This document shows positions 23,218 to 33,906 of a stretch of 64,000 bases of DNA, piece by piece. Position numbers and translations under genes: made by a program. The stretch comes from Anisodus tanguticus. Taxonomy: Eukaryota; Streptophyta; Magnoliopsida; Solanales; Solanaceae. Numbering within the stretch: position 1 is the first letter of the stretch; each line of letters begins with the position of its first letter. The stretch spans positions 12,334,501 to 12,398,500 of the forward strand of contig CM067551.1 in assembly GCA_034509755.1 (NCBI GenBank), written 5' to 3'. The notes below the pieces were generated by a model. It searched no databases, was not told the DNA's origin, and saw only the letters and a list, made by a program, of their open reading frames with translations.

Positions 23218-25055
23218 TGTAACACCCCGTATTTTCGGGTGATGGTTTGAGAAGCTAGACATATGAAAGTAGATCCGAGCCTGGAGAATTTTGATCATAT
23301 TCAAGCATGTAAATAAGGGCTCTCCGTACAAGAAGATGAAGTCCCGAAATGATTCAGACTTAAAAGTGCGAAGACGGTAATTATAAATAATATTTTGTGT
23401 GTGCCAAAAGAGGTTACATACTAGTGTCATATTACATGATCATGATAATGAATATATGAAATGTGTTAAAAGTGCGTATTATATAAGTGAGTTGATATCA
23501 AGAATTATTTGTATTGATAATTGGTTTAATGTTAAGTTTAGTGGGAGATTAAAGAATAACTAATTAGTCGGGTGGATAAACATTCACGTGTTAGTGCATA
23601 ATGCATCAAGTGGTTACTATTTACTACATGTAATTATATTGTGACATTTAGAGACTATGTGTCATTTCTAGGAATAAGAGGGTGGCACCCACCAAGAATG
23701 ACAATTTTTGAGATTTACTATATTTAGACACTCTTTCTTGAGAAGTCATGTGCTGCAACATTGGACATTTTATATTTTAGCTAAGCATTTTTTTCTCCAT
23801 AAAAAGATCATCAGCACGTTATTATATGTATACGAAGCACTCATTTATTTTTAACAACGTGATCTCCATTTCCTGGTAGCAACATGAGTTCCTATTTTAA
23901 GAAAACAAGTGCAATTCTCCTTAAGATAAAAAATTTATTAAAGATTACTTCGTAGTGAGGTAACGTGATAAAAATTCGCAAGAGGGCAACCAAGATTAAT
24001 TTGTAAAGGAGGTTGATTTCATCATCATCGTAAAGAGTCGATTCAAAGGTATGTTAAGACAATTTTTCCTTCTTTTGGCATATTCTAAGTACGAAACGTA
24101 AATGTAATACTGTCTCATAAATGATTCTACTCTTAGTAGTTAATGATGTTCATGTTATTCATTCATATTTCCGAAGCCTGTCTATATATGTTTCTAAATC
24201 CCTATTGAGGTATATGAGAAAGATGTTAATATTCATCATGTTAATTGGAGGTGAAGCGACATTACGTCACTCCGATAAACTCAGAGTGTCTTAGTATCAT
24301 TCATGCATTATATTCATGTATATACCTTGACCTCAAATGCGTTATATACGCTACTATATGTATGCATTATATATGTATGAGGATGAAAAAAAGGATACAA
24401 CGTTATATACGCACCACTACCTGATCAGTTAGTATATGATGATGATTATGCCCACAAAGGCTGATATGATATGATGGGATACCCACATAGGCTTGATGGT
24501 GTTATATACTCATATGTATATGTATAATCGCATTTTGCAAGACACTTAGGCATATTATGGCCCTCAGAGGTATTCTACACAAGTATGACACTTAGGCATA
24601 TTATGGCCCTCAGAGGTATTCTCTACAGGTATGATACTTAGACATATTATGGCCTTCAGAGGCATTCTACACTGGTATGACACTTAGGCATATTATGGCC
24701 CTCAGAGGTATTCTCTACTGGTTGGTTGTTTCTTGTCTCATGTTACTTTATGTCTCTATTATGCTATTCTTCATACATGACATACTCAGTACATCATTCG
24801 TACTTACGTCCCTTTTGTCGGGGGACGCCACGTTTCATGCCCGCAGGCTCAGGTAGACAGGGTGACGGTTCACACTAATAGGTTGTTGATTCAGCTGATA
24901 TTGGAGCACTCCACTTGTTCTGGAGTTGCGGTCTAATTCTGGTACGGTGTTTTGGATATGCATATAGGTATGGCGGGGCCCTGTCCCGATCTTATGATGT
25001 CACGTACTCTTTAGAGGCTTGTAGACAGTTGTCTTGTGTATAGTAGTCGTGTATG
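23218..25055 (+). mobile_element. Truncated gypsy LTR
   Basis: Begins TGTAACACCCCGTATTTTCG, the same start as the LARD-like LTR read on the minus strand (33893 and 41554 ends). Further homology appears at 24780-25020: the stretch around ATACTCAGTACAT, the CATGCCCGCAGG block and GGGGCCCTGTCCCG match the complement of 31935-32170. The expected GTGACA end is missing. It lies in the middle of Copia-4, so it probably inserted there and the right side was later lost. Confidence 0.82.
24541..24720 (+). repeat. Four 46-base tandem repeats in gypsy LTR fragment
   Basis: Units starting GACACTTAGG or GATACTTAGA occur at 24541, 24587, 24633 and 24679, each containing a CATATTATGG motif and CAGAGG. The array takes the same place in the LTR as the CCGG-type repeats of the LARD-like LTRs. 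Confidence 0.93.
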
Positions 25056-25057
25056 GC

Positions 25058-25140
25058 CTTTTTTTTAAAAAAAAAGAAGAAAAAATCCTATTTTCTTGGG
25101 AAGTCCTATTTTTTTTTTAAAAAAAAAAGAAGAAAAAATC
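25058..25140. repeat. Duplicated T-run/A-run snapback
   Basis: Two copies of a T8-10 tract followed by A9-10 and GAAGAAAAAATC, separated by about 40 bases. Each can fold as a hairpin. It lies exactly where the gypsy LTR homology stops. Confidence 0.85.
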
Positions 25141-26242
25141 ATCATATATTTTTTTTATTATTTAAACTCTATTTTCAAGCCTTTTTAGATGTAAAATCAT
25201 TAATTAGTGTTTTATAATCGATTTGTTGTAACAAATATTTTTTAATTGATAATATAACTAATCTAAAATAATTAGTTCGTCAAATTTTCTCCTTTTTTCT
25301 CTTTTTGGATAACCGGAGTCATATTTTCTGGATGACATATTTAAGTTAAATAAATTCTAATAGTAACTAAATCAAGAATATATACTTAAGAAGTAAGACT
25401 ATCAACACTCACAAATTTTCATTGAAAAAATATAATATTAAAGTTAGAATAATAAAATTCAGCTCAAAAATTTGATAAGTTGATATAATGCTATCGAAAT
25501 AGTATTGCGGTGCTTCAATATAATGATTGCTTGTTACAATGCTTGAAATTTTCAAGAAGACACAAAAATAAATTTTGACCTAAGCAAACACAATAACTTT
25601 TGTAGCTGTTTGAAAATTGAGAGACTTCAAAATATTCAGAATAAAAATAGTGAAAGAGAATGAAAAAGATAAATAAAAGAATAATAATGTGGGTTCATAT
25701 TGGTTATTAGGATATAAATGATGAAATAAAACAGGTACTAAAGAAGGATACCATAATTAACATGAAGTTGTTCCATTTCTCAATTAGTACGACGTCCGCA
25801 CATTAAAAGGTAAAAAGTTATTGAACTTTCTCCCAAAAACATTATAAAGCATATGTTATTCCAAATTATATTCGACAATATTCTTCTACATCTATTGATA
25901 CTAGTTTATCACCGAAAGTTTCCCAATTAATTATAAGAATTTCTCAAGTGAAAAAGGAATAAGACCTTTGCCTTTCAAATCTCTTGTACAGTTTCTAAAC
26001 AATAATATTATAGTTGTACGGACACTGAAGAAATCTAGCACAAGTAGTCAAAATCAAGAACATCATCAAAGTGCTGACACTATTTATTTATTTATTTCGT
26101 TAAGTTCTCCACATTTATTTGATTCCTTTAATTATACGGAAAAAATATCTTTATATTTTTAGCTAGCTTTAGTATTCTTGTTTTTTTTTTTTGGCCTTTT
26201 CTGTTTAACTAAACAATGTAATCCATATCTATCAAGAATCCC
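25141..26242. other. AT-rich upstream region of GRX-2
   Basis: No gene recognised. The last part should be the promoter region of GRX-2. It holds AAAATATCT (26142-26150), which matches the evening-element consensus, 101 bases before the TATA box. Such a short match may be chance. Confidence 0.5.
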
Positions 26243-26250
26243 TATAAATA
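26243..26250 (+). promoter_or_regulatory. Probable TATA box of GRX-2
   Basis: TATAAATA lies 113 bases before the CTCAT target site of Copia-5. Once Copia-5 is discounted, the distance to the GRX-2 ATG (31401) is about 140 bases, comparable with the 117 and 183 bases seen for GRX-1 and GRX-4. This suggests that promoter and gene were parted by the insertion. Confidence 0.6.
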
Positions 26251-26363
26251 ACCCAAGATATGAAACCTTAAACATCACTAAAGCTTACAACACAAGCATC
26301 ACACTGGCTACCAATACTCCCTTCTGTTTCCCACGAGATTTTTTCTGTTCTCGTTGAGCTCAT

Positions 26364-26679
26364 TGTTAAATATACACAATATACACACAATATACATGTG
26401 TATATTGCGTATATTATTGCTCTCGGATTCCTCACCAAAACCGTGTATGATGTAATAAATTAGGTAACATTGTAGTCTCCTAGTTTAGGTAATATTATGG
26501 TGTAAATAGTCTTGTACACTTACCATAATATTTGTATTACCATAATTGTATATTTAGTATCCAAGTAGAATAAGGTTTTAGGAATAGAATAGGAATAAGA
26601 TTCTCCTATTATGGAAATATGTAACATGTATATATAGTCTTTCAATTAATGAAAATAATCAAGGAGATTATTTCTTTTA
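26364..26679 (+). repeat. Copia-5 5' LTR
   Basis: TGTTAAAT...TTTCTTTTA, preceded by CTCAT and followed by the primer-binding site. Near its left end CAATATACATGTGTATATTG is a near-palindrome. Confidence 0.93.
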
Positions 26680-26832
26680 TGGTATCAAGAGACTAGGTCT
26701 TGCTTCCGCCATTGCTCTCGGTTTTTGTGCCCTTTCTCGGCCACAACCATTGACGAATTCCATCCCCCTTCACCGGAATTCGTTACCTCCAGTCTTCCAA
26801 AATTTCCCCTCCTCTCTCTTTGTTCTTTCATT

Positions 26833-27618
26833 ATGTCTAAGAACAATTTTCATCCTGCCCTCATGGTTTCTAACATCAAGAACAACATCCCTATTGTTCT
26901 TGAGATGGAAAACGTCCAATATGCGACGTGGGCAGAATTGTTTAAAATTCATGCTATCTCCCATCAAGTCATCCATCACATAATTCCTCCCGCTACCCCT
27001 ATTCCCGCGGGGGATCCTCAGTTATGGATTACTCTTGATGCTACCGTTCTCCAGTGAATTTATTCCACTATTTCGGTTGACCTCTTACAGACGATCATTG
27101 AGCCGGACACTACGGCTATGGCTACCTGAAATAGATTGCGTGACATATTCCAAGATAACCAACACTCACGTGTTGTCACACTCGAGCAGGAATTCTCTCA
27201 AGTTCGCATGGAAGAATTTCCAAACGTGTCTGCATATTGCAAGAAACTTAAGGAGTTGGCGGACCAACTCCATAACGTTGGCGCACCTGTGACAAATAAT
27301 CGTGTGGTTCTACAATTGGTTGTTGGCCTTTTTGAGGCCTATAATGGCGTTGTGACTCTCCTTCGTCAAAGCAATCCACTTCCCGCCTTTTATCAAGCCC
27401 GCTCCATGCTTACTTTGGAAGAAGTTGGTTTGGCTAAGAAAGCGGCTACCGGAGCAAGCCCCGTAGTCATGATGATGTCCTCCACAAATTTTTCGGGTTT
27501 TGTTGATAATTCAGGCAAAAAACGTGCTCATGGTGGCGTAAAAAATAATCATAAGAATAATAGCAAAAACCGCGGGGGCAAACGCGACAGTTTCGGTGGT
27601 GGTTCTGGTGGTCAATAG
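26833..27618 (+). pseudogene. Copia-5 gag remnant
   Basis: Begins at ATG 26833 (MSKNNFHPALMV). The copia gag domain is well kept: YATWAELFKIHA, DIFQDNQHSRVVTLEQEF and YQARSMLTLEE segments. Two tryptophan positions conserved in Copia-2 have become TGA (27055 and 27127), typical G-to-A decay. The tail is basic (KNNHKNNSKNRGGKR) and ends at a stop near 27616. No zinc knuckle. Confidence 0.88.
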
Positions 27619-27855
27619 TCCGGCATTGGGCCCCAGCCAGTCAACAATAGGCCTCCTCCCTACTGGTCCCAGCTGTGGGGCTAGGGAAATGGGTCGTGGC
27701 CCAACAACCCCTATTTTCCAGGGCCTTCCAACGGGTAGTGGGCTGGACAGCCCCAATTCAGGCCCAACAATCAGTCGTCATCGTCTCGGTTCAGCACTGG
27801 GCCAGGGCAGCAAAGTGGACTGCTTGGGCCTCCGCCCACACAAACATTCTCGGCA

Positions 27856-30800
27856 GTGGGTCTCACACCTACTCACACCGACATTGAGGCCACAATGCAC
27901 ATGCTTGGGTTGACGCAACCAGATCCGAATTCGTACATGGACACCGGCGCGACGACACACATGACTTCCAGTCAAGATACTCTCTGGTCTTATTCCAATT
28001 TTAGCAAGCCTCGTGGTATAATTGTCGGTAATGGTAACTCTATTCCAATTCAGGGTTATGGTCATAAAACTTTGTCTCCCCCCAATCCACCCCTTATCTT
28101 GAAAAATACTTTACATGCCTCCAAATTGATTAAAAACTTAGTGCTTGTCCGAAAGTTCACCACTGACAATTCCGTTTCTGTTGAATTTGATCCTTTTGGT
28201 TTCTCTGTGAAGGATTTCAATACGGGGAGTCCTTTTATGAGGTGTGATAGTAGGGGAGATATTTATCCTATCACGCCCAGTTTCAGTCCATCGAGTCAAG
28301 CCTTGCCATCAACATTTGCAGCCCTTGCTCCTTCCTTGTGGCATGCTCGTCTTGGTCATACGGGATCTTCTATTTTGTCGTCATTACATAAAAATAATTT
28401 TATTTCATGTAAGGGTACAAATAGTTCTCCAAATTGTCAGTCTTGTTCTTTAGGAAAAATTGTTAAGTTGCCATTTGTAGACTCAAATTTTCATACTTTA
28501 ATGTCGTTTGATATTATTCATAGCGACCTATGGACGTCTCCTGTTCTGAGTTCTTTGGGTCATCGGTATTATGTTCTCTTTTTGGATGATTATTCTAAGT
28601 TTTTATGGATGTTTTCAATTCCAAATAAATCTCAAGTGTTTTCCGTCTTCTTAAAATTTAGAGCATTCATTAGAACCCAATTCGAACGAGAAATAAAAAA
28701 TATTCAGTGTGATAATGGCAAAGAATATGACAATGGGGTGTTTCAGGAGTTCTGTGCTAATAACGGGATCAATTTTCGTTTTGATTGTCCTCATACATCT
28801 TCACAAAATAGGAAAGTCGAACGCAAAATTCGCTCCATAAATAACATTGTCCGCACTCTCTTAATTCATGCTTCTGTACCCCCATATTTTTGGCATCATG
28901 CTCTTCAAATGGCTACATATCTCCTTAACATATTCTCATCTTCGGGTTTTTGGGTGCTTGTGTTATCCGTTATTCCCATCCACCACAATTAACAAACTTC
29001 AGGCCCGTTCTACTCCGTGTGTTTTTGGGTTTTCCGTCGAATCATCGTGGTTACAAATGCTTTGATTTGTCCTCCAAGAAAATCATCATTAATCGCCATG
29101 TAATTTTTTATGAAACCCAATTTTCATTTACTAAAGTTCATACTCCCGAGCCTAGTTCGTATAATTTTTTGGATGATGGTATAACCCTGTATATTACTCA
29201 CCATTTTTCGGACATGTCCCACACCCAAAATTCTCCACCGGGCCCACTGTCCGCTGGCCCCACTGGTCCATCGCAAACTACCGTCACTGGATCAGTTCCA
29301 GCGATTGGGCCAGTCCAACCCAATTCTGGAACTTGTCCAGTTCCAGCGCCTAATTACCTTCGTGGGCCAGCAGGCCCACTGCCTACTGCCAGTCCATCCC
29401 GAGCCCAGAAAATTCCCAAAATCCGCCCACTTCTTCCTCAAGTCATAGATCGGTCACTCGTAGTCAGCGGGGTATTTTTAAACCAAAGAGACATTTTAAT
29501 TTAAATTTTAATGTTCTTAAATCACCCTTACCTCGTACTCTTGTGTCTACGTTAAATGCCCCAAATTGGAAAATTGCTATGACCGATGAATATAATGCTC
29601 TTATTGATAATAAGACGTGGGAGTTGGTGTCCCGTCCGTCTGGTATTAATATTATTAGATCTATGTGGATTTTTGCTCACAAGAAAAATTCAGATGGTTC
29701 GTTTGCACGACATAAGGCGCGGCTTGTGGGTGATGGTAAGACTCAGCAGGTTGGGGTGGATTGTGGTGAGACATTTAGTCCGGTGATCAAACAAGCTACC
29801 ATTCGCACGGTACTCAGCTTGGCTCTTTCAAAAGCATGGTTTATCCATCAGTTAGATGTAAAGAATGTTTTCCTACATGGTGATCTCAAGGAAACAGTTT
29901 ATATGCATCAGCCGTTGGGATTCAGGGATCCCAAACATCCTCATCATGTCTGTTTGTTGAAAAAGTCCTTATATGGGCTTAAGCAATCTCCAGGGTCCTG
30001 GTATACACGGTTTGCCGACTATGTTTCGACTATTGGGTTCACCCACAGCAGATCGGATAATTCATTATTCATCTATCGTCGTGGTTCATCCTTGGCCTAT
30101 ATTCTGTTGTATATAGATGATACTATTCTGACTGCTTCTTCCAATGCCTTACGCCAGTCTATCATGACTATGCTCAGCTATGAGTTTGCTATGAAAGACA
30201 TGGGGCCCTTGAGCTATTTTTTGGGGATTGCTGTCACTCGTCATTTCGATGGGTTATTCTTGTCTCAACGGAAGTATGCAGCTGAGATCATCGAGAGGGC
30301 TGGGATGTTATTCTGTAAGTCCATTTCTACTCCAGTTGATACTAAGCCCAAGCTTAGTGTCACGGTCGGCGTACCCTACGAGGATCCGACCCGATATCGC
30401 AGTCTGGCAGAGGCCCTTCAGTATCTTACCTTTACGAGACCGGATATTACATATGTTGTCCAGCAGGTGTGTTAGTTCATGCATGATCCCAGAATTGAGC
30501 ACATGAATGCACTCAAACGCTTCATTCGGTATATTCAAGGTACACTTGACTATGGTTTGCATTTATATCCATCCTCGACGACCACACTTATCTCGTATAC
30601 GGATGTTGATTGGAGTGGTTATCCCGACACCAGACGGTCTACGTCAGGTTATTGTATGTTTCTTGACAACAACTTGGTCTCCTGGTCGGCAAAGCGTCAG
30701 TCGACTTTATCCCGCTCAAGTGCCAAGGTTGAATATCGAGGGGTAGCTAATGTGGTCTCAGAATCATATTGGTTACGTAATTTGCTTTTGGAGCTTCATT

Positions 30801-31060
30801 GTCCCATTCAGAAGGCAACCTTAGTGTATTGCAATAATATTAGTTCCATCTACCTTTCAGGTAATCTGGTTCAGCACCAGCGCACTAAACATATCGAGAT
30901 GGACATTCACTTTGTCCGCGAAAAGGTTGCTCGTGTCAGGTGCGCGTCTGCCATGTCCCGTCAAGTTAACAAATTGCCGACATCTTTACAAGGGTCTGCT
31001 ATCGGTCCTTTTTGAAGATTTTAGGGACAGTCTCAGCGTTCGAAGACCGTCCGCTATGAT
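27856..31060 (+). pseudogene. Copia-5 pol remnant (PR-IN-RT-RH)
   Basis: A 378-codon open stretch (27856-28992) holds protease MDTGATTHMTSSQ (about 27937), the pre-integrase domain LWHARLGHTG with paired cysteines (CQSCSLGK), and the integrase core with HSDLW, QCDNGKEY and a Glu in KVERKIR. A deletion of several dozen bases near 28940 removes part of the integrase C-terminus. RT is open at 29543-30475 for 310 codons, with YIDD in place of YVDD. RNase H follows at 30479-31015; the third acidic site reads CNN where relatives have CDN. A stop (30473) and frameshifts near 29500 and 30930 complete the damage. Confidence 0.9.
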
Positions 31061-31068
31061 TGCGGGGG

Positions 31069-31375
31069 TGTGTACAATGTACACAATAAACATGTGTATA
31101 TTGTGTATATCATTGCTCTCGGATTCCTCACCAAAACTGTGTATGATATAATAAATTAGGTAACATTGTAATCTCCTAGTTTAGGTAATATTATGGTGTA
31201 AATAGTGTTGTACACTTACCATAATATTTGTATTACCATAATTGTATATTTAGTATCCAAGTAGAATAATGTTTTAGGAATAGAATAGGAATATGATTCT
31301 CCTATTGTGGAAATATGTAACATGTATATATAGTCTTTTAATTAATAAAAATAATTAAGGAGATTATTTCTTTTA
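31069..31375 (+). repeat. Copia-5 3' LTR
   Basis: Direct repeat of 26364-26679, starting at TGTGTACAATG after the G-rich tract and ending TTTCTTTTA before CTCAT. The first 20 bases are rearranged relative to the 5' copy, so the left boundary is uncertain by a few bases. Confidence 0.88.
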
Positions 31376-31400
31376 CTCATATTAGACAAGTAAGGAAAAT

Positions 31401-31551
31401 ATGGATAAGATAAGAGAGCTGGCATCAAAGAGGGCAGCAGTAATATTCACCAAGAGTTCATGTTGCATGTGTCACAGTATCAAAGCACTATTCTATGAAA
31501 TGGACCAAGATTCAAGAGGCATTGAAATGGCAGTGGCATTGAGAAGCCTAG
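31401..31551 (+). pseudogene. GRX-2, first half: disrupted CC-type glutaredoxin
   Basis: ATG 31401 opens 50 codons plus one base of a CC-type glutaredoxin with active site CCMC (residues 21-24). The text ends inside codon 51 at the CCTAG target site of the LARD-like element. About ten residues that relatives have between the active-site helix and the DQDSRG segment are missing: here FYE runs directly into MDQDSRG. GRX-3 and GRX-4 keep HELDQD or HEIDHD. This in-frame loss would remove a strand of the thioredoxin fold. The promoter lies beyond Copia-5. A 5' fragment transcript from the Copia-5 LTR is conceivable but a working glutaredoxin is not. Confidence 0.95.
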
Positions 31552-33893
31552 TGTCACGACCCGACCCGATGGGCCGCGACTAACCGCCCTAATGACGTCA
31601 TTATACCAACCTGTCACACATAATCCAACTAACCCTTAATGAGTCTGAAATCCGGCAGCATAACGTCGCAATAACAACATATGCCAGGGTAGGCAAGCCG
31701 ACAAGGCTGCCTTTACCCCCGAATGCACCTGTATCCTGAGGAGTCACAACTAGCCAACACAGTATAACAGACAAGCCGACAAGGTTGTCACCAGATACTA
31801 ACGTATATACATGGAAACACCCCAACACAGAATACAATGGCATGACTGGCCGAAACAGAGTCATAACCCTTACATAAGTACAACCCACCACCGTCTACAG
31901 ACCTCTATAAGAAGAATAACGACATATGACGGGACAGGGCCCCGTCGTGCCCCTAAATACAAACAGAAGTCTAAAAGAGGTTCGGTACCAAAATGACAAA
32001 GCCCTGGATCAAAGGAGCTTTCCAACCTGCTGAGTAGGAACCTAGGCCTGAGGTTCACCAAACTGAAAACATGTACCTGCGGGCATGAAACGCAGCCCCC
32101 CCCCCCCCCGGAAAGGGGGGTCAGTACGAAATAATGTACTGAGCATGTAAAACATGAAGCTGTAAAAGAGATCATTAGTAGCCAACAGAAACAGGAGATC
32201 AATATAAAAATCAGGATCCAAATTCAACTGTGCCATAAGCCATAAAAGTCAGCTGTGCCTTATAAAAATGAGTGTCAAGTCAGGAAAACATGTATGCCTG
32301 TCCATATACATATATATACCTGTAACGTAACCCGGCCCACTAATATGGAACTCGGTGGAATTATATCATAACCCGGCCCATGCTGGGACTCGGTACAGTC
32401 ATATCTCATCTATGGATCCATCCTACGTAACCCGGCCCTCTAGTGAGGGTCTCGGTGAACAATGCAAGGCTGTGCACGAGTCGTAACTCGGCCCGGGACT
32501 CGGTGAGGTGAAGTAGTAACACTTAGCACGAGTAGATATCATGAGTACTATGCAAGTAAAAATCATCATTTGACTCTCAATAAAATCATTACAATAATGT
32601 CATAATAAACTCTTTGCTGAAAAATCATAGGCACTTCTCATAACAATCCTCTTTAGGGATTAGACTATATAAGAATTAAGTACGTCCGCCGTACTTTCAT
32701 TAAAGCATGCCAAAAGAAAGGAGTAAGGGTTTCACATACCTCTTAGACGAATTAATCGACTCAATATTAGCGTACGCCTCGTTTTAGAACTTCAACCTTG
32801 TTGTCGAATTTATCTAAGTTCCGCGGTTCCCTGTAAGCTCTATGAATGATTATCTACATCATACGGGCGAATTACATCACAATCGTATCAACATATTAAG
32901 ACAGATTCTTAGGGACATTCTAACGAACACCTTGAACGCGTAGAACCTATATTCCTTCTATATCAAAATCTATGTAAGTAGTGAAACATCCAACTCTATT
33001 AATCCTCCTTCTTATACTACTAAAATCTCCAAAACAGTACCATAATTTCACATGCAAGCCCAGTAACTCCCAATTACGGCAGTCCTAACGATACCCAACC
33101 CAAATTCACATTTTCGACAATCGTCTTTAGAACTAATAGCAAGAAATGACTTCAGAAAATTGTACAAACTATTAAGAACAAGGAAGGTTACCTCATTAAA
33201 CACATCGACGAGAATCGTTGGGAAACCCTTTTGCTCGACACAACTTCCGACGACTAGAAACAGACCCCAACATCGATTCGCGCCAGAATCCGATTGTATT
33301 CAAGGTTTCTTGTTTAGCTTCTGAGTTTCTAAGCTCGTTCTTGGCTTCGATTCTACTGGAATCAAAGCCCAGAACACCAAGAACTCTCCCTCGTTTGGGT
33401 TATATGGAAGCTCCCGAAAATCCCTAATTTTTGGTCAAAAATTTCAGAAAACCCATCAACTGAGCTTACTCCTGTTGCTAGAAATGAATTTGATGGAGGA
33501 ATTTGGTAGAGATGAAGAGAGCACATTGAAGGATTGATGGTGGAAGAGATGGAGTTGACCGGTCGATTTGGGGCTTGGTCACCCCCAAATCGTTTATAAA
33601 ATTACACTTACCAACTCCCACTATAAATTGTCCCCTCCCTAATTAATTAATCCCACAATTAATTAATTATACCCACAATTAAATTTCCGGTCTCCAATTA
33701 TTCAATATCATAATTCCCGTAATAAAAATACAAATCTATACTCTCTTCGGAGACACACAATTATTATTCAACTCCGTCGTCACTCTTACTAAAGCCCAAA
33801 ATTATTTCGGGATCACGCCCTTTTATATACTAATTCGGGTCTACTCACCTACGTTACGAGTTCAACCGCTACCCGAAAATATGGGGTGTTACA
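31552..33893 (-). repeat. LARD-like LTR (3' copy in element orientation)
   Basis: Direct repeat of 39086-41554. It lacks three segments present in the other copy, near 33557, 33700 and 33832. It has a C14 tract followed by GGAAA and G6 (32096-32120) that can form a hairpin. The open frames of 60-110 codons seen in it recur in the other LTR and have no domain, so they are not called genes. Confidence 0.95.
32328..32508 (-). repeat. CCGG-type repeats within LARD LTR
   Basis: Four loose copies of TAACCCGGCCC...ACTCGGT start at 32328, 32370, 32429 and 32484. The same array is in the other LTR at about 39857-40036. Spacing varies from 42 to 59 bases, so this is a repeated motif and not a strict tandem array. 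It could hold promoter or silencing elements; that is inference. Confidence 0.85.
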
Positions 33894-33906
33894 TCCTCCC
33901 CCCTTA
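33894..33906 (-). other. Polypurine tract of LARD-like element
   Basis: The complement reads AAGGGGGGAGGA directly before the LTR start TGTAACACCCC. The adjoining stretch has CATTCGAGGACGAATG, a motif that recurs at the same place in the chromovirus (about 53527), indicating that the two belong to related lineages. Confidence 0.88.

Larger units (their letters stand above)
26364..31375 (+). mobile_element. Copia-5: copia element inserted in the GRX-2 leader
   Basis: LTRs span 26364-26679 and about 31069-31375. A perfect 5-base duplication CTCAT flanks it (26359-26363 and 31376-31380). Primer-binding site TGGTATCAAGAG starts at 26680; a G-rich polypurine tract (GCGGGGG, about 31062-31068) precedes the 3' LTR. 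Gag and pol are the best preserved of the copia copies here but still broken. The right end is 25 bases before the GRX-2 ATG. About 12 LTR differences were counted by eye. Confidence 0.96.

Noticed and set aside
26142..26150. Evening element as evidence of circadian control of GRX-2
   Set aside because: A nine-base match in AT-rich DNA is expected by chance too often, and the gene is broken; mentioned only as a possibility.
31601..33427. Frames of 60-110 codons in the LARD LTRs, repeated at 39135-40994
   Set aside because: They recur only because the LTRs are repeats, show indels between the copies and have no domain; LTR regulatory sequence explains them.
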